This document shows positions 53,201 to 63,315 of a stretch of DNA of 64,000 nt, piece by piece. Source of the DNA: Zavarzinia aquatilis. GTDB taxonomy: Bacteria; Pseudomonadota; Alphaproteobacteria; Zavarziniales; Zavarziniaceae. The position numbers and the translations under genes are program-made. The stretch spans positions 124,001-188,000 of the forward strand of contig NZ_QGLE01000004.1 of assembly GCF_003173035.1 (NCBI RefSeq), in the 5' to 3' direction. Position 1 is the first letter of the stretch, and each line of letters opens with the position of its first letter. The notes beneath the pieces were generated by a model that was not told the origin of the DNA, ran no database searches, and worked only from the letters and a program-made list of their open reading frames with translations.

Positions 53201-53732
53201 CGACGTCATCCTGTTCGACGAGAGCGGCTTGAAGGAGCTCACCCGCTTCGCCTTCCCGCGCCAGGCGCGTGGCGGCGGCCTGTGCATCGCCGACTTCCTG
53301 CGCGATGTCTCCAGCGGCGAGCGGGACGTGATCGGTCTCCAGGTCGTCACCATGGGCCAGCAGGCATCGGAAATCGCCCGGCAATGGTTCGCCGAGAACC
53401 GCTATCAGGAGTATCTCTACCTGCACGGCCTGTCGGTCGAGATGGCCGAGGCGCTGGCGGAATATGTCCACAGGAAGATCCGGGGCGAACTCGGCTTTTC
53501 CCACGAGGACGACCGCGACATCGACAAGATGCTGAAGCAGGGCTATCGCGGCAGCCGCTATTCCTTCGGCTATCCCGCCTGCCCGAACCTCGCCGACCAG
53601 CACAAGCTGCTCGCCCTCCTTGGTGCCGACCGCATCGGCATCGAGATGGCGGACGAGGATCAGCTGCATCCCGAACAATCGACCAGCGCCATCGTCCTGC
53701 ATCACCCGCAGGCGAAATATTTCTCGGTCTGA
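50241..53732 (+). CDS. metH: cobalamin-dependent methionine synthase
   Basis: 1163-residue enzyme transferring the methyl group from methyl-THF to homocysteine. Domains in order: homocysteine (Zn ligands C223, C289, C290), pterin-binding (ERCNANGSKAFREA onward), B12-binding with D731-x-H733-x2-G736, and C-terminal AdoMet reactivation domain (RGSRYSFGYPACPNLADQHK). All domains are present in one chain. ATG 50241 was chosen over an upstream in-frame codon inside metF. The ending is followed by a strong terminator. Confidence 0.97.
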   Translation: MSTFLDALNDRILLCDGGTGSLVQAMSLDIVRDFDGRENCTEVLNRTRPDVVREIHRAYLAAGSDMVQTNSFGGSPITLAEFDLQDEAFELNKRAGELAREAIGEFAHDGRQRFVLGSIGPGTRLPSLGHIPYDPLEAALAVQAEGLIAGGVDAILIETCQDTLQIKAAVNGVKIARAKLGREVPIMVQVTVETTGTLLVGPDIAAAATVIHALDVPVIGLNCATGPQEMAEHVKFLSENWPGRISVQPNAGLPELRDGKTFYPLSPDEMQRWVRRFVLEDGVNIVGGCCGTNPNHIGALDAMLREIEGGKRRPAPARRSFHWVHSVASLYSQVPFRQENAYLSIGERCNANGSKAFREAQAAHDWDKCVAMGREQVKEGSHTLDLCTAYVGRDEVSDMTEVVTRMRGSVNAPLVIDSTEYPVLEAALKLYGGKPIINSINFEDGEVPAAMRLKLAKKFGAAVVALTIEEAGMAKGAADKLRVARRLYDFAVNQHGLPPADLMFDPLTFTICTGNEDDRKLGLETLDAIEMIAKEMPEVQIILGLSNISFGLNAAARHVLNSVYLDHAIKRGLTGAIVHLSKIMPLHKIPAEEVKVAEDLIFDRRAEGYDPLQAFIALFADRKGEKAVKKARAETAEERLTQRIVDGDRLGLEDDLEEAMKAHPPLDIINRFLLDGMKVVGELFGSGKMQLPFVLQSAETMKTAVAWLEPHMEKAEGQEKGTIVLATVKGDVHDIGKNLVDIILTNNGYRVVNLGIKQPVGAIIEAAQKERADAVGMSGLLVKSTVIMRENLEEMTRLGLDVPVFLGGAALTRKYVEEDCVRAYGAGRVAYARDAFDGLDLMARVVNDNFDDHLKALQEKRAGRPSNQKKLGAPTEASIARPIDFEETRVRREELAKGVTVPVPPFWGPQVIEDVPLKALVPFLNETMLYQFQWGFEKAGRSLDEYRAYAAQEIRPIMNRLVEQCQREGILKPKAVYGYWKAAAEGNDVILFDESGLKELTRFAFPRQARGGGLCIADFLRDVSSGERDVIGLQVVTMGQQASEIARQWFAENRYQEYLYLHGLSVEMAEALAEYVHRKIRGELGFSHEDDRDIDKMLKQGYRGSRYSFGYPACPNLADQHKLLALLGADRIGIEMADEDQLHPEQSTSAIVLHHPQAKYFSV

Positions 53733-53737
53733 GGGGC

Positions 53738-53760
53738 GGGGGGCTTCGGCCCCCCTTTCT
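53738..53760 (+). terminator. rho-independent terminator after metH
   Basis: Stem GGGGGGC / GCCCCCC with a stable TTCG tetraloop, followed by TTTCT, six bases after the metH stop. Ends the regulator-metF-metH operon. Confidence 0.85.
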
Positions 53761-53821
53761 CTTGCCCTTGCCGTGGCGGCGGTTTCGTGTTCTTGTTTTG
53801 TTCATGAATGCGGAGGGGCCA

Positions 53822-54211
53822 ATGATCGGCTATGTCACCCTGGGCGCCGCGGATTTCGGCGCCAGTCTCACCTTTTATGATGCGGTTCTCGCCGTTCTCG
53901 GCCACGAGCGCAGCTTCGCCGATGCGGACAGCGGCTGGGCCGCGTGGGGCGCGGCCACGGGCGCCAAGCTCTTCATCTGCAAGCCCTTCGACGGCAACCC
54001 GCCCACGGTGGGTAACGGCAGCATGGTCGCGCTGATGTGCGCGGATGACGAGATGGTCCGCCGCGCCCATGCCGCCGCCCTCGCCACCGGCGGCCGGGAC
54101 GAAGGCGCGCCCGGCACCCGCGAGGCCTATGGCCCCGATTTCTTCGTCGCCTATGTCCGCGACCCCTTCGGCAACAAGCTGTCCCTCTTCCACGACCATT
54201 CGGCGGGGTAG
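53822..54211 (+). CDS. VOC family (glyoxalase/dioxygenase-fold) protein
   Basis: 129-residue vicinal-oxygen-chelate protein: starts MIGYVTLGAADFGASLTFYD and ends VAYVRDPFGNKLSLFHDH, both typical of glyoxalase-like proteins. ATG 53822 has GGAGGG five bases upstream. Substrate unknown. Monocistronic, between a terminator and a repeat pair. Confidence 0.88.
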   Translation: MIGYVTLGAADFGASLTFYDAVLAVLGHERSFADADSGWAAWGAATGAKLFICKPFDGNPPTVGNGSMVALMCADDEMVRRAHAAALATGGRDEGAPGTREAYGPDFFVAYVRDPFGNKLSLFHDHSAG

Positions 54212-54230
54212 GGGGTCTTCCCGTCACGAG

Positions 54231-54305
54231 ATTCCGGCCTGCGCCGGAATGACGAAGATGTGGTGGGCTTCCCTCTAAACCTCGTCATTCCGGCGCAGGC
54301 CGGAA
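54231..54305. repeat. inverted pair of REP-like palindromes
   Basis: Copy 1 (54231-54254) reads ATTCCGGCCTGCGCCGGAAT and then GACG. Copy 2 (54283-54305) is its reverse complement over at least 23 bases. The 28-base spacer between them allows a large hairpin. This CGTCATTCCGGCGCAGGCCG type is a well-known dispersed intergenic repeat. It separates the VOC gene from the riboswitch region and may act as terminator. Confidence 0.8.
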
Positions 54306-54411
54306 GCTTGCCCCGGAAGGGGTTTCCGAGCTCCGCCCGACAAAATGATGCGCTGCGGAAAAAGCCGGTTGCCCTTTTCCGCAGGCTTTGCTGTAATTGC
54401 ATACAGAGTTT

Positions 54412-54520
54412 GGCGGCTAGGGTTCCGGCCGGGAGATTGTCCCGGCGCAGGTCCGAGAGTTGCCGTCCGGCGGGGGAGAAATCCCGACGGATGCACGGCG
54501 GGACAAAAGCCCGGGAGGCC
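54412..54520 (+). ncRNA. guanidine-I (ykkC) riboswitch aptamer
   Basis: The highly conserved aptamer blocks appear in order: CTAGGGTTCCG at 54417-54427, GGTCCGAGAG at 54450-54459, and ACGGCGGGACAAAAGCCCGG at 54495-54514 followed by GAGG. Variable stems lie between them. This class binds free guanidinium and turns expression on. Its position ahead of an ABC transporter, UCA-associated proteins and the biotin carboxylase identifies the locus as guanidine-responsive. Boundaries are approximate by a few bases. Confidence 0.93.
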
Positions 54521-54530
54521 TCGGTGACCA

Positions 54531-54604
54531 GGAATTGGCGTCACTCGGGTCGTGCCAATTCCCCAATCAGGTCGAACGTGGTCTGACCAGTAACGGGAGT
54601 TGGC
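54531..54604 (+). promoter_or_regulatory. riboswitch expression platform (alternative helices)
   Basis: The strand GCCAATTCC(C) at 54554-54563 can pair perfectly (9 bp) with GGAATTGGC at 54531-54539. Alternatively it can pair over 10 positions (one G-U) with GGGAGTTGGC at 54595-54604, which contains the ribosome binding site of the short frame at 54609. The two pairings are mutually exclusive, so this looks like an anti-sequestor/sequestor switch acting on translation. It is inferred from sequence complementarity only. Confidence 0.6.
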
Positions 54605-54608
54605 AACT

Positions 54609-54683
54609 ATGGCGCTCAAGGCATTCGTCCCCCCAGTCCCTTCTTCCTCGCAGGTCCGGCGCCGCCGCCCCTTCTGTATCTGA
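54609..54683 (+). CDS. 24-residue leader ORF (or SBP remnant) under the riboswitch
   Basis: Short frame beginning MALKAFVPPV and ending RRRRPFCI, with GGGAG five to ten bases ahead of its ATG and inside the switching helix. Its TGA at 54681-54683 runs into the G-rich binding site of the permease, whose start is 13 bases further on, so translation could be coupled. The usual gene here in guanidine loci is a substrate-binding protein; this frame may be its vestige. Coding status uncertain. Confidence 0.45.
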   Translation: MALKAFVPPVPSSSQVRRRRPFCI

Positions 54684-54696
54684 GGGGGGAGGCGAC

Positions 54697-55515
54697 ATGC
54701 GCGCGATCAACCGTCAGCCGCGCTCCGGCGCCCGCCTGCTCCTGGCGGCCCTGCCCTTCGTGCTGGTGATCATCCTCTATCTGATCGGCTCGGCGCTGCG
54801 GCTTGCCGACAATCCGCAGGACAAGCTGCTGCCGGCGCTGTCGACCTTCGCCGATACCATCGACCGCATGGCCCTGACCCCGGATGGCCGCACCGGCGAC
54901 ATCCTGTGGTGGACGGATACGGCGGCCAGTCTTGCCCGCATTTTCATCGCCCTGGCGGCCTCGACCCTGATCAGCCTGATCGTCGGCGTCGCCATCGGTC
55001 TGTTGCCCCATGTGAAGGCCTTGCTCGGCTCCTTCGTCGGGGTCGTGTCCATGGTGCCGCCGCTCGCCATCCTGCCCATCCTGTTCATCGTCCTTGGCCT
55101 TGGCGAGCCGTCGAAGATCACGCTGATCGTCATTGGCCTCGCCCCGGTGATGATCCGTGACCTCGCCCTGCGCACCGGGGAATTGCCGCGCCAGCAGCTG
55201 ATCAAGGCGCAGACCCTGGGGGCTTCGACCTTCGGCATCGTCCAGCGCGTGGTGCTGCCGCAGATCCTACCCCGGCTGATCGACAGTCTTCGCCTCTCGC
55301 TCGGGCCGGCCTGGCTGTTCCTGATCGCGGCGGAGGCCATTGCCTCGGAATCGGGCCTTGGCTATCGCATCTTCCTCGTCCGGCGCTATCTCGCCATGGA
55401 TGTGATCCTGCCCTATGTCGCCTGGATCACCCTGCTCGCCTTCCTGATGGATTTCGCGCTCCAGAAACTGCAGAACCGCCTGTTCCCGTGGTTCGCCGCC
55501 GCGAGGGCTTCGTGA
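54697..55515 (+). CDS. ABC transporter permease (guanidine/urea-carboxylase-associated)
   Basis: 272-residue permease of the nitrate/taurine/sulfonate-type family, with about six membrane helices and the EAA loop KAQTLGASTFGIVQRVVLPQ. In related loci this system imports guanidine for assimilation. ATG 54697 follows GAGGGGGGAGGC. It overlaps the ATPase gene by one base. No substrate-binding protein is encoded beside it. Confidence 0.88.
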   Translation: MRAINRQPRSGARLLLAALPFVLVIILYLIGSALRLADNPQDKLLPALSTFADTIDRMALTPDGRTGDILWWTDTAASLARIFIALAASTLISLIVGVAIGLLPHVKALLGSFVGVVSMVPPLAILPILFIVLGLGEPSKITLIVIGLAPVMIRDLALRTGELPRQQLIKAQTLGASTFGIVQRVVLPQILPRLIDSLRLSLGPAWLFLIAAEAIASESGLGYRIFLVRRYLAMDVILPYVAWITLLAFLMDFALQKLQNRLFPWFAAARAS

Positions 55516-56354
55516 TGACGACGATCTCTGTCCGCAACGTCTGGAAGGAATACGACGAGCGCGTGGTGCTCGAGCGGATCAACCTCGAAATCGAGTCCCG
55601 CGCCTTCGTCGCGCTGGTCGGCCCGTCCGGCTGCGGCAAGACCACTTTCCTGCGCATGTTGCTGTCCGAGGAAAGCCCGACCAGGGGCGAGATCCTGCTC
55701 GACGGCAAGCCCATCGCCGGCGAGCCGACGGCGGAGCGCGGCGTGGTGTTCCAGCGCTATTCGGTCTTCCCGCATCTGACCGTGCTCGGCAATGTGCTGC
55801 TCGCCCTCGAATTCGAGAAAGGCGGCGTCCTTGCCCGCCTGTTCGGCACGGCAAGGCGGAAGGCGGTCGAGGAAGCGCGCGCCATGCTCGATTGCGTCGG
55901 CCTTGCCGGCAACGAGAAGAAATATCCGGCCCAGCTGTCGGGCGGGATGCAGCAGCGCCTCGCCCTCGCGCAGACGCTGATCCGCAAGCCCAAGGTCCTG
56001 CTGCTCGACGAGCCTTTCGGCGCCCTCGACCCCGGCATTCGCGGCGATATCCACGCCCTGATGCGCCGCCTGTGGAACGAGGAAGAACTCACCGTGGTCA
56101 TGGTCACCCACGACCTGTCGGAAGCCTTCGGCCTTGCCACCCGCGTCATCGCCTTCGAGCGGCCGCGCCTCGATCCCGTCGACGGCGACCGCTACGGCGC
56201 CGTGATCAAGGACGACATCGAAGTCTGGCCGCGCCGTATCGCCGGGCAGCCCAGCCCGCACCGCGACGAAGCCAAAACCATCACCGCCCCCGGCCGGGAC
56301 GACCCGGCCCAGGATCAGGGGCAAGTCCGGGACGACCTGGCGCTACCGGCTTGA
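55515..56354 (+). CDS. ABC transporter ATP-binding protein
   Basis: 279-residue ATPase with Walker A GPSGCGKT (36-43), signature LSGGMQQRLALAQ, Walker B VLLLDEPFGALD, and the H-loop MVTHDLSEAF. Ends with a longer polar C-terminal tail (about 35 residues, beginning after RYGAVIKDDIEVWPRR). Partner of the upstream permease in guanidine uptake. Confidence 0.92.
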   Translation: MTTISVRNVWKEYDERVVLERINLEIESRAFVALVGPSGCGKTTFLRMLLSEESPTRGEILLDGKPIAGEPTAERGVVFQRYSVFPHLTVLGNVLLALEFEKGGVLARLFGTARRKAVEEARAMLDCVGLAGNEKKYPAQLSGGMQQRLALAQTLIRKPKVLLLDEPFGALDPGIRGDIHALMRRLWNEEELTVVMVTHDLSEAFGLATRVIAFERPRLDPVDGDRYGAVIKDDIEVWPRRIAGQPSPHRDEAKTITAPGRDDPAQDQGQVRDDLALPA

Positions 56355-56367
56355 GGGAAACCGAGCC

Positions 56368-57192
56368 ATGACGACGACTGAAAAAACCGCCCGGATCGAG
56401 GCCCTGCGTCAGCGGTACCTGGAATTGAAGGCCGCGGGTGACAATCTCGCGCCCAAGGCCATGCCGCCGCTGACCTCGGCGCAGGAAGCCGCCATCGACG
56501 AGGCTCTGGTACGCTACCGGGAAGCGATCCCCGGCGGCTGGTACTGGACCGCCCGCGTCGCGCGCGGCGAACGCATCCGCCTCGTCAACACCGAAGGCAC
56601 GGACGGCGTCGCCTTCTTCATGTGGAATGCGCAAGATACCAGCGAGCGCTATAATTCCGCCGACACGATGAAGCTGCAGTGGACGGCGGCCCTGCCGCGC
56701 GGCCGCGTGCTGTTCTCCGACATGGGCCGCGTCCTCGCCTCGGTGGTCGAGGACAGTTGCGGTGCCCATGACACGGTGGTCGGCGGCTCCACCCCCGCCT
56801 CCAACGCGGGCAAATACGGCGACGCCGCGTTGCGCAACACGGGCGAGAACATGCGCCTCGCCGCCTCGAAATTCGGCCTCGGCAAGCGCGACCTCGCGCC
56901 CGTGATCAGCTTCTTCTCGCCGGTGCAGGTCGATGGCGACGGAAAATTCGTCTGGGTCGACGGCGCGGTGAAACCGGGCGATTTCGTCGAATTGCGCGCC
57001 GAGATGGACCTGCTGATCGCGGTGTCCAACTGCCCGCATCCTTTCAGCCCGGGGGCGGATTTCGCGCCAAGGCCGGTCGAGGCGGTGATCTGGCGGGGGC
57101 CTGCGCCTGCCGCGGACGACATCTGCCGCACCGCGACCGCCGAAGCCGTGCGCGGCTTCGAGAACACCGATCCCCTGTTCGCGTCCCGCTGA
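56368..57192 (+). CDS. urea-carboxylase-associated protein (larger), putative carboxyguanidine deiminase subunit
   Basis: 274-residue member of the urea-amidolyase-associated protein family (PGGWYWTARVARGERIRLVN, SERYNSADTMKLQWTAALPR, VVGGSTPASNAGKYGDAALRNTGENM is split here by position). Two such proteins form the carboxyguanidine deiminase (CgdA/CgdB) that converts carboxyguanidine to allophanate. It resembles its downstream neighbour in the SVVEDSCGAHD / SVVADTSGRHD region, so the two are ancient paralogues. I do not assign A or B. Confidence 0.88.
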   Translation: MTTTEKTARIEALRQRYLELKAAGDNLAPKAMPPLTSAQEAAIDEALVRYREAIPGGWYWTARVARGERIRLVNTEGTDGVAFFMWNAQDTSERYNSADTMKLQWTAALPRGRVLFSDMGRVLASVVEDSCGAHDTVVGGSTPASNAGKYGDAALRNTGENMRLAASKFGLGKRDLAPVISFFSPVQVDGDGKFVWVDGAVKPGDFVELRAEMDLLIAVSNCPHPFSPGADFAPRPVEAVIWRGPAPAADDICRTATAEAVRGFENTDPLFASR

Positions 57193-57209
57193 GCCGGGAG
57201 GGCCAAGCC

Positions 57210-57863
57210 ATGACCATCATCTGCACCGCGACCGAGAGCCTCGATCCCGCGAAGGCGATCCACGATTTCACCATTCCCGCCACCCGCCCATGGTCCCATG
57301 TCGTCAAGCGCGGCCAGATCCTGCGCATCGTCGATCTGGAAGGCTGCCAGGCGGTCGACACGCTGTTCTACAACGCCGCCGATTTCTCGGAGCGTTACAG
57401 CGCGCAGGACACGCTGCTGACGCAAAAATCGGCTTATGTCGGCAAGGGCACGCGGCTGATCTCGAACGAGGGCCGCGTCATGCTCAGTGTCGTCGCCGAC
57501 ACCAGCGGCCGCCACGACACCTCGGCCGGGGCCTGTTCCTGCGAGGCGAATACCGTTCGCTTTGGCCACCATACCCGTTACATGCATGCCTGCCGCGAGA
57601 ATTTCGTGGTCGAGGTGACCAAATGGGGCATGACCAAGCGCGACGTGGTGCCCAACATCAACTTCTTCATGAATGTGCCGATCGAGAGCGACGGCCGCCT
57701 CGCCATCGTCGACGGCATTTCGGCGCCGGGCGATCATGTCGACATGGTGGCGGAGATGGACGTGCTCTGCGTCATCTCGAATTGCCCGCAGGTGAACAAT
57801 CCCTGCAATGGCTTCGATCCGACGCCGGTGCGCGTGCTGATCTGGGACGGGGAGGCGGTGTGA
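57210..57863 (+). CDS. urea-carboxylase-associated protein (smaller), putative carboxyguanidine deiminase subunit
   Basis: 217-residue family member: WSHVVKRGQILRIVDLEGCQ, DFSERYSAQDTLLTQKS, NCPQVNNPCNGFDPTPVRVL. Probably forms the heteromeric deiminase with the gene 17 bases upstream. Starts 17 bases after that stop and ends seven bases before the carboxylase. The guanidine-I riboswitch at the head of the operon supports guanidine rather than plain urea as substrate. Confidence 0.88.
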   Translation: MTIICTATESLDPAKAIHDFTIPATRPWSHVVKRGQILRIVDLEGCQAVDTLFYNAADFSERYSAQDTLLTQKSAYVGKGTRLISNEGRVMLSVVADTSGRHDTSAGACSCEANTVRFGHHTRYMHACRENFVVEVTKWGMTKRDVVPNINFFMNVPIESDGRLAIVDGISAPGDHVDMVAEMDVLCVISNCPQVNNPCNGFDPTPVRVLIWDGEAV

Positions 57864-57870
57864 CCTTCCC

Positions 57871-61386
<3,516 letters not shown>

Positions 61387-61401
61387 GGGGGGGACAAGAC
61401 C

Positions 61402-63204
61402 ATGACGCTGCCCAAGATGATGACCATCGGCACGCTCGCCGCCGGCTATGAGGCCGGCACGCTCACCCCCCTCGACGTGATCGAGGCGGTGATCGGGCGT
61501 ATCCAATCCTGGCCGGACCCCGCGGTCTGGATCAGCCGTTTTTCCGACGACGAATTGCGCGCGGCGGCCAAGGCGCTGATGGCGGCCGGCGGTCCCTCGC
61601 CGGACAAGCCGCTGTGGGGCATTCCCTTCGCGGTGAAGGACAATATCGACTGTGCCGGGCTCGAGACGACGGCCGCCTGTCCCGCCTTCGCCTATCGGCC
61701 GGCGCAGGATGCGACGGTCGTGGCCCGCTTGCGCGCGGCGGGGGCCATTCCGGTCGGCAAGACCAACCTCGACCAGTTCGCCACCGGGCTCAACGGCACG
61801 CGCTCCCCCTATGGCGCGCCCCGGTCGGTGTTCGATGCCGACTATATCTCGGGCGGTTCGTCCTCCGGCTCGGCGGTCGCGGTCGGGGCGGGCATCGTCG
61901 CCTTCTCGCTCGGCACCGATACCGCGGGCTCGGGCCGGGTGCCGGCCTCTTTCAACAACCTCGTCGGGGTGAAGCCCAGCAAGGGCATGTTCTCGACCAC
62001 GGGCCTCGTCCCCGCCTGCCGCAGCCTCGACTGCATCTCGGTCTTCGCCGCGACCGCGGGGGAGGCTGATTTCGTCCGCCGGGTCGCCGCCGGCCTCGAC
62101 CCCGCCGATCCTTTCTCGCGCGATCTGCCGGACGTGGTGCTGCCGACGGAAGGGCTTCGCGTCGGCGTCCCCGTCGGGGCGGAGCGGGAATTCTTCGGCG
62201 ATGCCGCCAACGAGGCGATCTATGTCGCCGCCATTGAGGCGATGAAGGCGCTGGGCTGTTCCATCGTCGAGATCGACTTCGCGCCCTTCCGCGAGGCGGC
62301 CAATCTCCTCTACAGCGGCCCCTGGGTGGCGGAGCGGCTGGCGGCGGTCGAAGCCTTCCACGCCGCTCATGCCGACGCCATGGACCCCAACGTCCGCAAG
62401 ATCGTCGAGGGCGCCCTCGGCGTGACGGCGGTCGATGCCTTCCGCGGGCTCTATGCCCTCGAAGGCTTCCGCCAGAAGACGGCGGCCACCTGGGCCATGG
62501 TCGACATCCTGCTGCTGCCGACGACGCCGCTGTTCCCCAAGGTCTCGGACATGCTGGCCGATCCGATCGGGCTCAACTCCAAGCTCGGCCGCTATACCAA
62601 TTTCGTCAATCTGATGGATTGCGCCGGGATCGCCGTGCCGGCCGGCTTCCGGCCCGATGGCCTGCCCTTCGGCGTCACCCTGATCGGCCCCGCCTTCTCG
62701 GATGCCGCCCTCGCGGTCTGGGGCGACCGGCTGCACAAGGCGGCGGCGACCGGCTACGGCCTCGACACGACGGCGGACCTGTCGGCGATGCCGGCGCCCG
62801 AGGGGCCGCAGGTCGAGCGGATCGAGGTCGTGGTCGTCGGCGCCCATCTCTCGGGGATGCCGCTCAATCCGCAGCTGACGGGCGGCGGCGGCGTCCTCGT
62901 CAAACGCTGCCGCACCGCGTCCGATTACCGGCTCTATGCCCTGCCGGGCACGGTGCCGCCCAAGCCGGGCCTCCTGCACAGCCCGGGCTTCGACGGGCCG
63001 GGGCTGGAGGTCGAGGTCTGGGCCCTGCCGCCCGCGGCGTTTGGCCGTTTCGTCGCCGCCATTCCGGCGCCGCTCGGCATCGGCAAGGTGACGCTGGACG
63101 ATGGCAGCGATGTCTCCGGCTTCCTGTGTGAGCCCCACGCCCTCGAAGGCGCGGCGGAAATCACCGCGCTGGGCGGCTGGCGCGCCTATTGCGCCGCGAA
63201 ATAG
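61402..63204 (+). CDS. atzF: allophanate hydrolase
   Basis: 600-residue amidase-signature enzyme splitting allophanate to 2 NH3 and 2 CO2, the last step of the pathway. Catalytic K79 (AVKDNID), cis-Ser S153 (GGSSSG) and nucleophile S177 (GTDTAGSGR) are all present. A C-terminal domain of about 120 residues (LSGMPLNPQLTGGGGVLVKR onward) is that of AtzF-type proteins and handles N-carboxycarbamate. Starts 15 bases after the carboxylase; ends with a hairpin downstream. Confidence 0.94.
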   Translation: MTLPKMMTIGTLAAGYEAGTLTPLDVIEAVIGRIQSWPDPAVWISRFSDDELRAAAKALMAAGGPSPDKPLWGIPFAVKDNIDCAGLETTAACPAFAYRPAQDATVVARLRAAGAIPVGKTNLDQFATGLNGTRSPYGAPRSVFDADYISGGSSSGSAVAVGAGIVAFSLGTDTAGSGRVPASFNNLVGVKPSKGMFSTTGLVPACRSLDCISVFAATAGEADFVRRVAAGLDPADPFSRDLPDVVLPTEGLRVGVPVGAEREFFGDAANEAIYVAAIEAMKALGCSIVEIDFAPFREAANLLYSGPWVAERLAAVEAFHAAHADAMDPNVRKIVEGALGVTAVDAFRGLYALEGFRQKTAATWAMVDILLLPTTPLFPKVSDMLADPIGLNSKLGRYTNFVNLMDCAGIAVPAGFRPDGLPFGVTLIGPAFSDAALAVWGDRLHKAAATGYGLDTTADLSAMPAPEGPQVERIEVVVVGAHLSGMPLNPQLTGGGGVLVKRCRTASDYRLYALPGTVPPKPGLLHSPGFDGPGLEVEVWALPPAAFGRFVAAIPAPLGIGKVTLDDGSDVSGFLCEPHALEGAAEITALGGWRAYCAAK

Positions 63205-63211
63205 GGCCTCG

Positions 63212-63240
63212 GGGATCGTTTCCATAATCGAAACGATCCC
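63212..63240. terminator. perfect 11-bp inverted repeat after atzF
   Basis: GGGATCGTTTC / GAAACGATCCC with a 7-base loop, eight bases after the atzF stop. Without a T-run it could be the end of the guanidine operon or an operator for the pirin gene. Confidence 0.5.
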
Positions 63241-63271
63241 TTGCCGCCCCGGGGGATTTTTCCCGTCGCCG

Positions 63272-63295
63272 TCGGTGCCAATATCGGTACCAACA
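63272..63295. promoter_or_regulatory. tandem 12-bp direct repeat upstream of pirin
   Basis: TCGGTGCCAATA is followed immediately by TCGGTACCAACA (10 of 12 matching), 20 bases before the pirin start. Spacing of about one helical turn suggests a regulator site. Confidence 0.4.
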
Positions 63296-63315
63296 GCGAA
63301 TGAGGAGACACCCCC

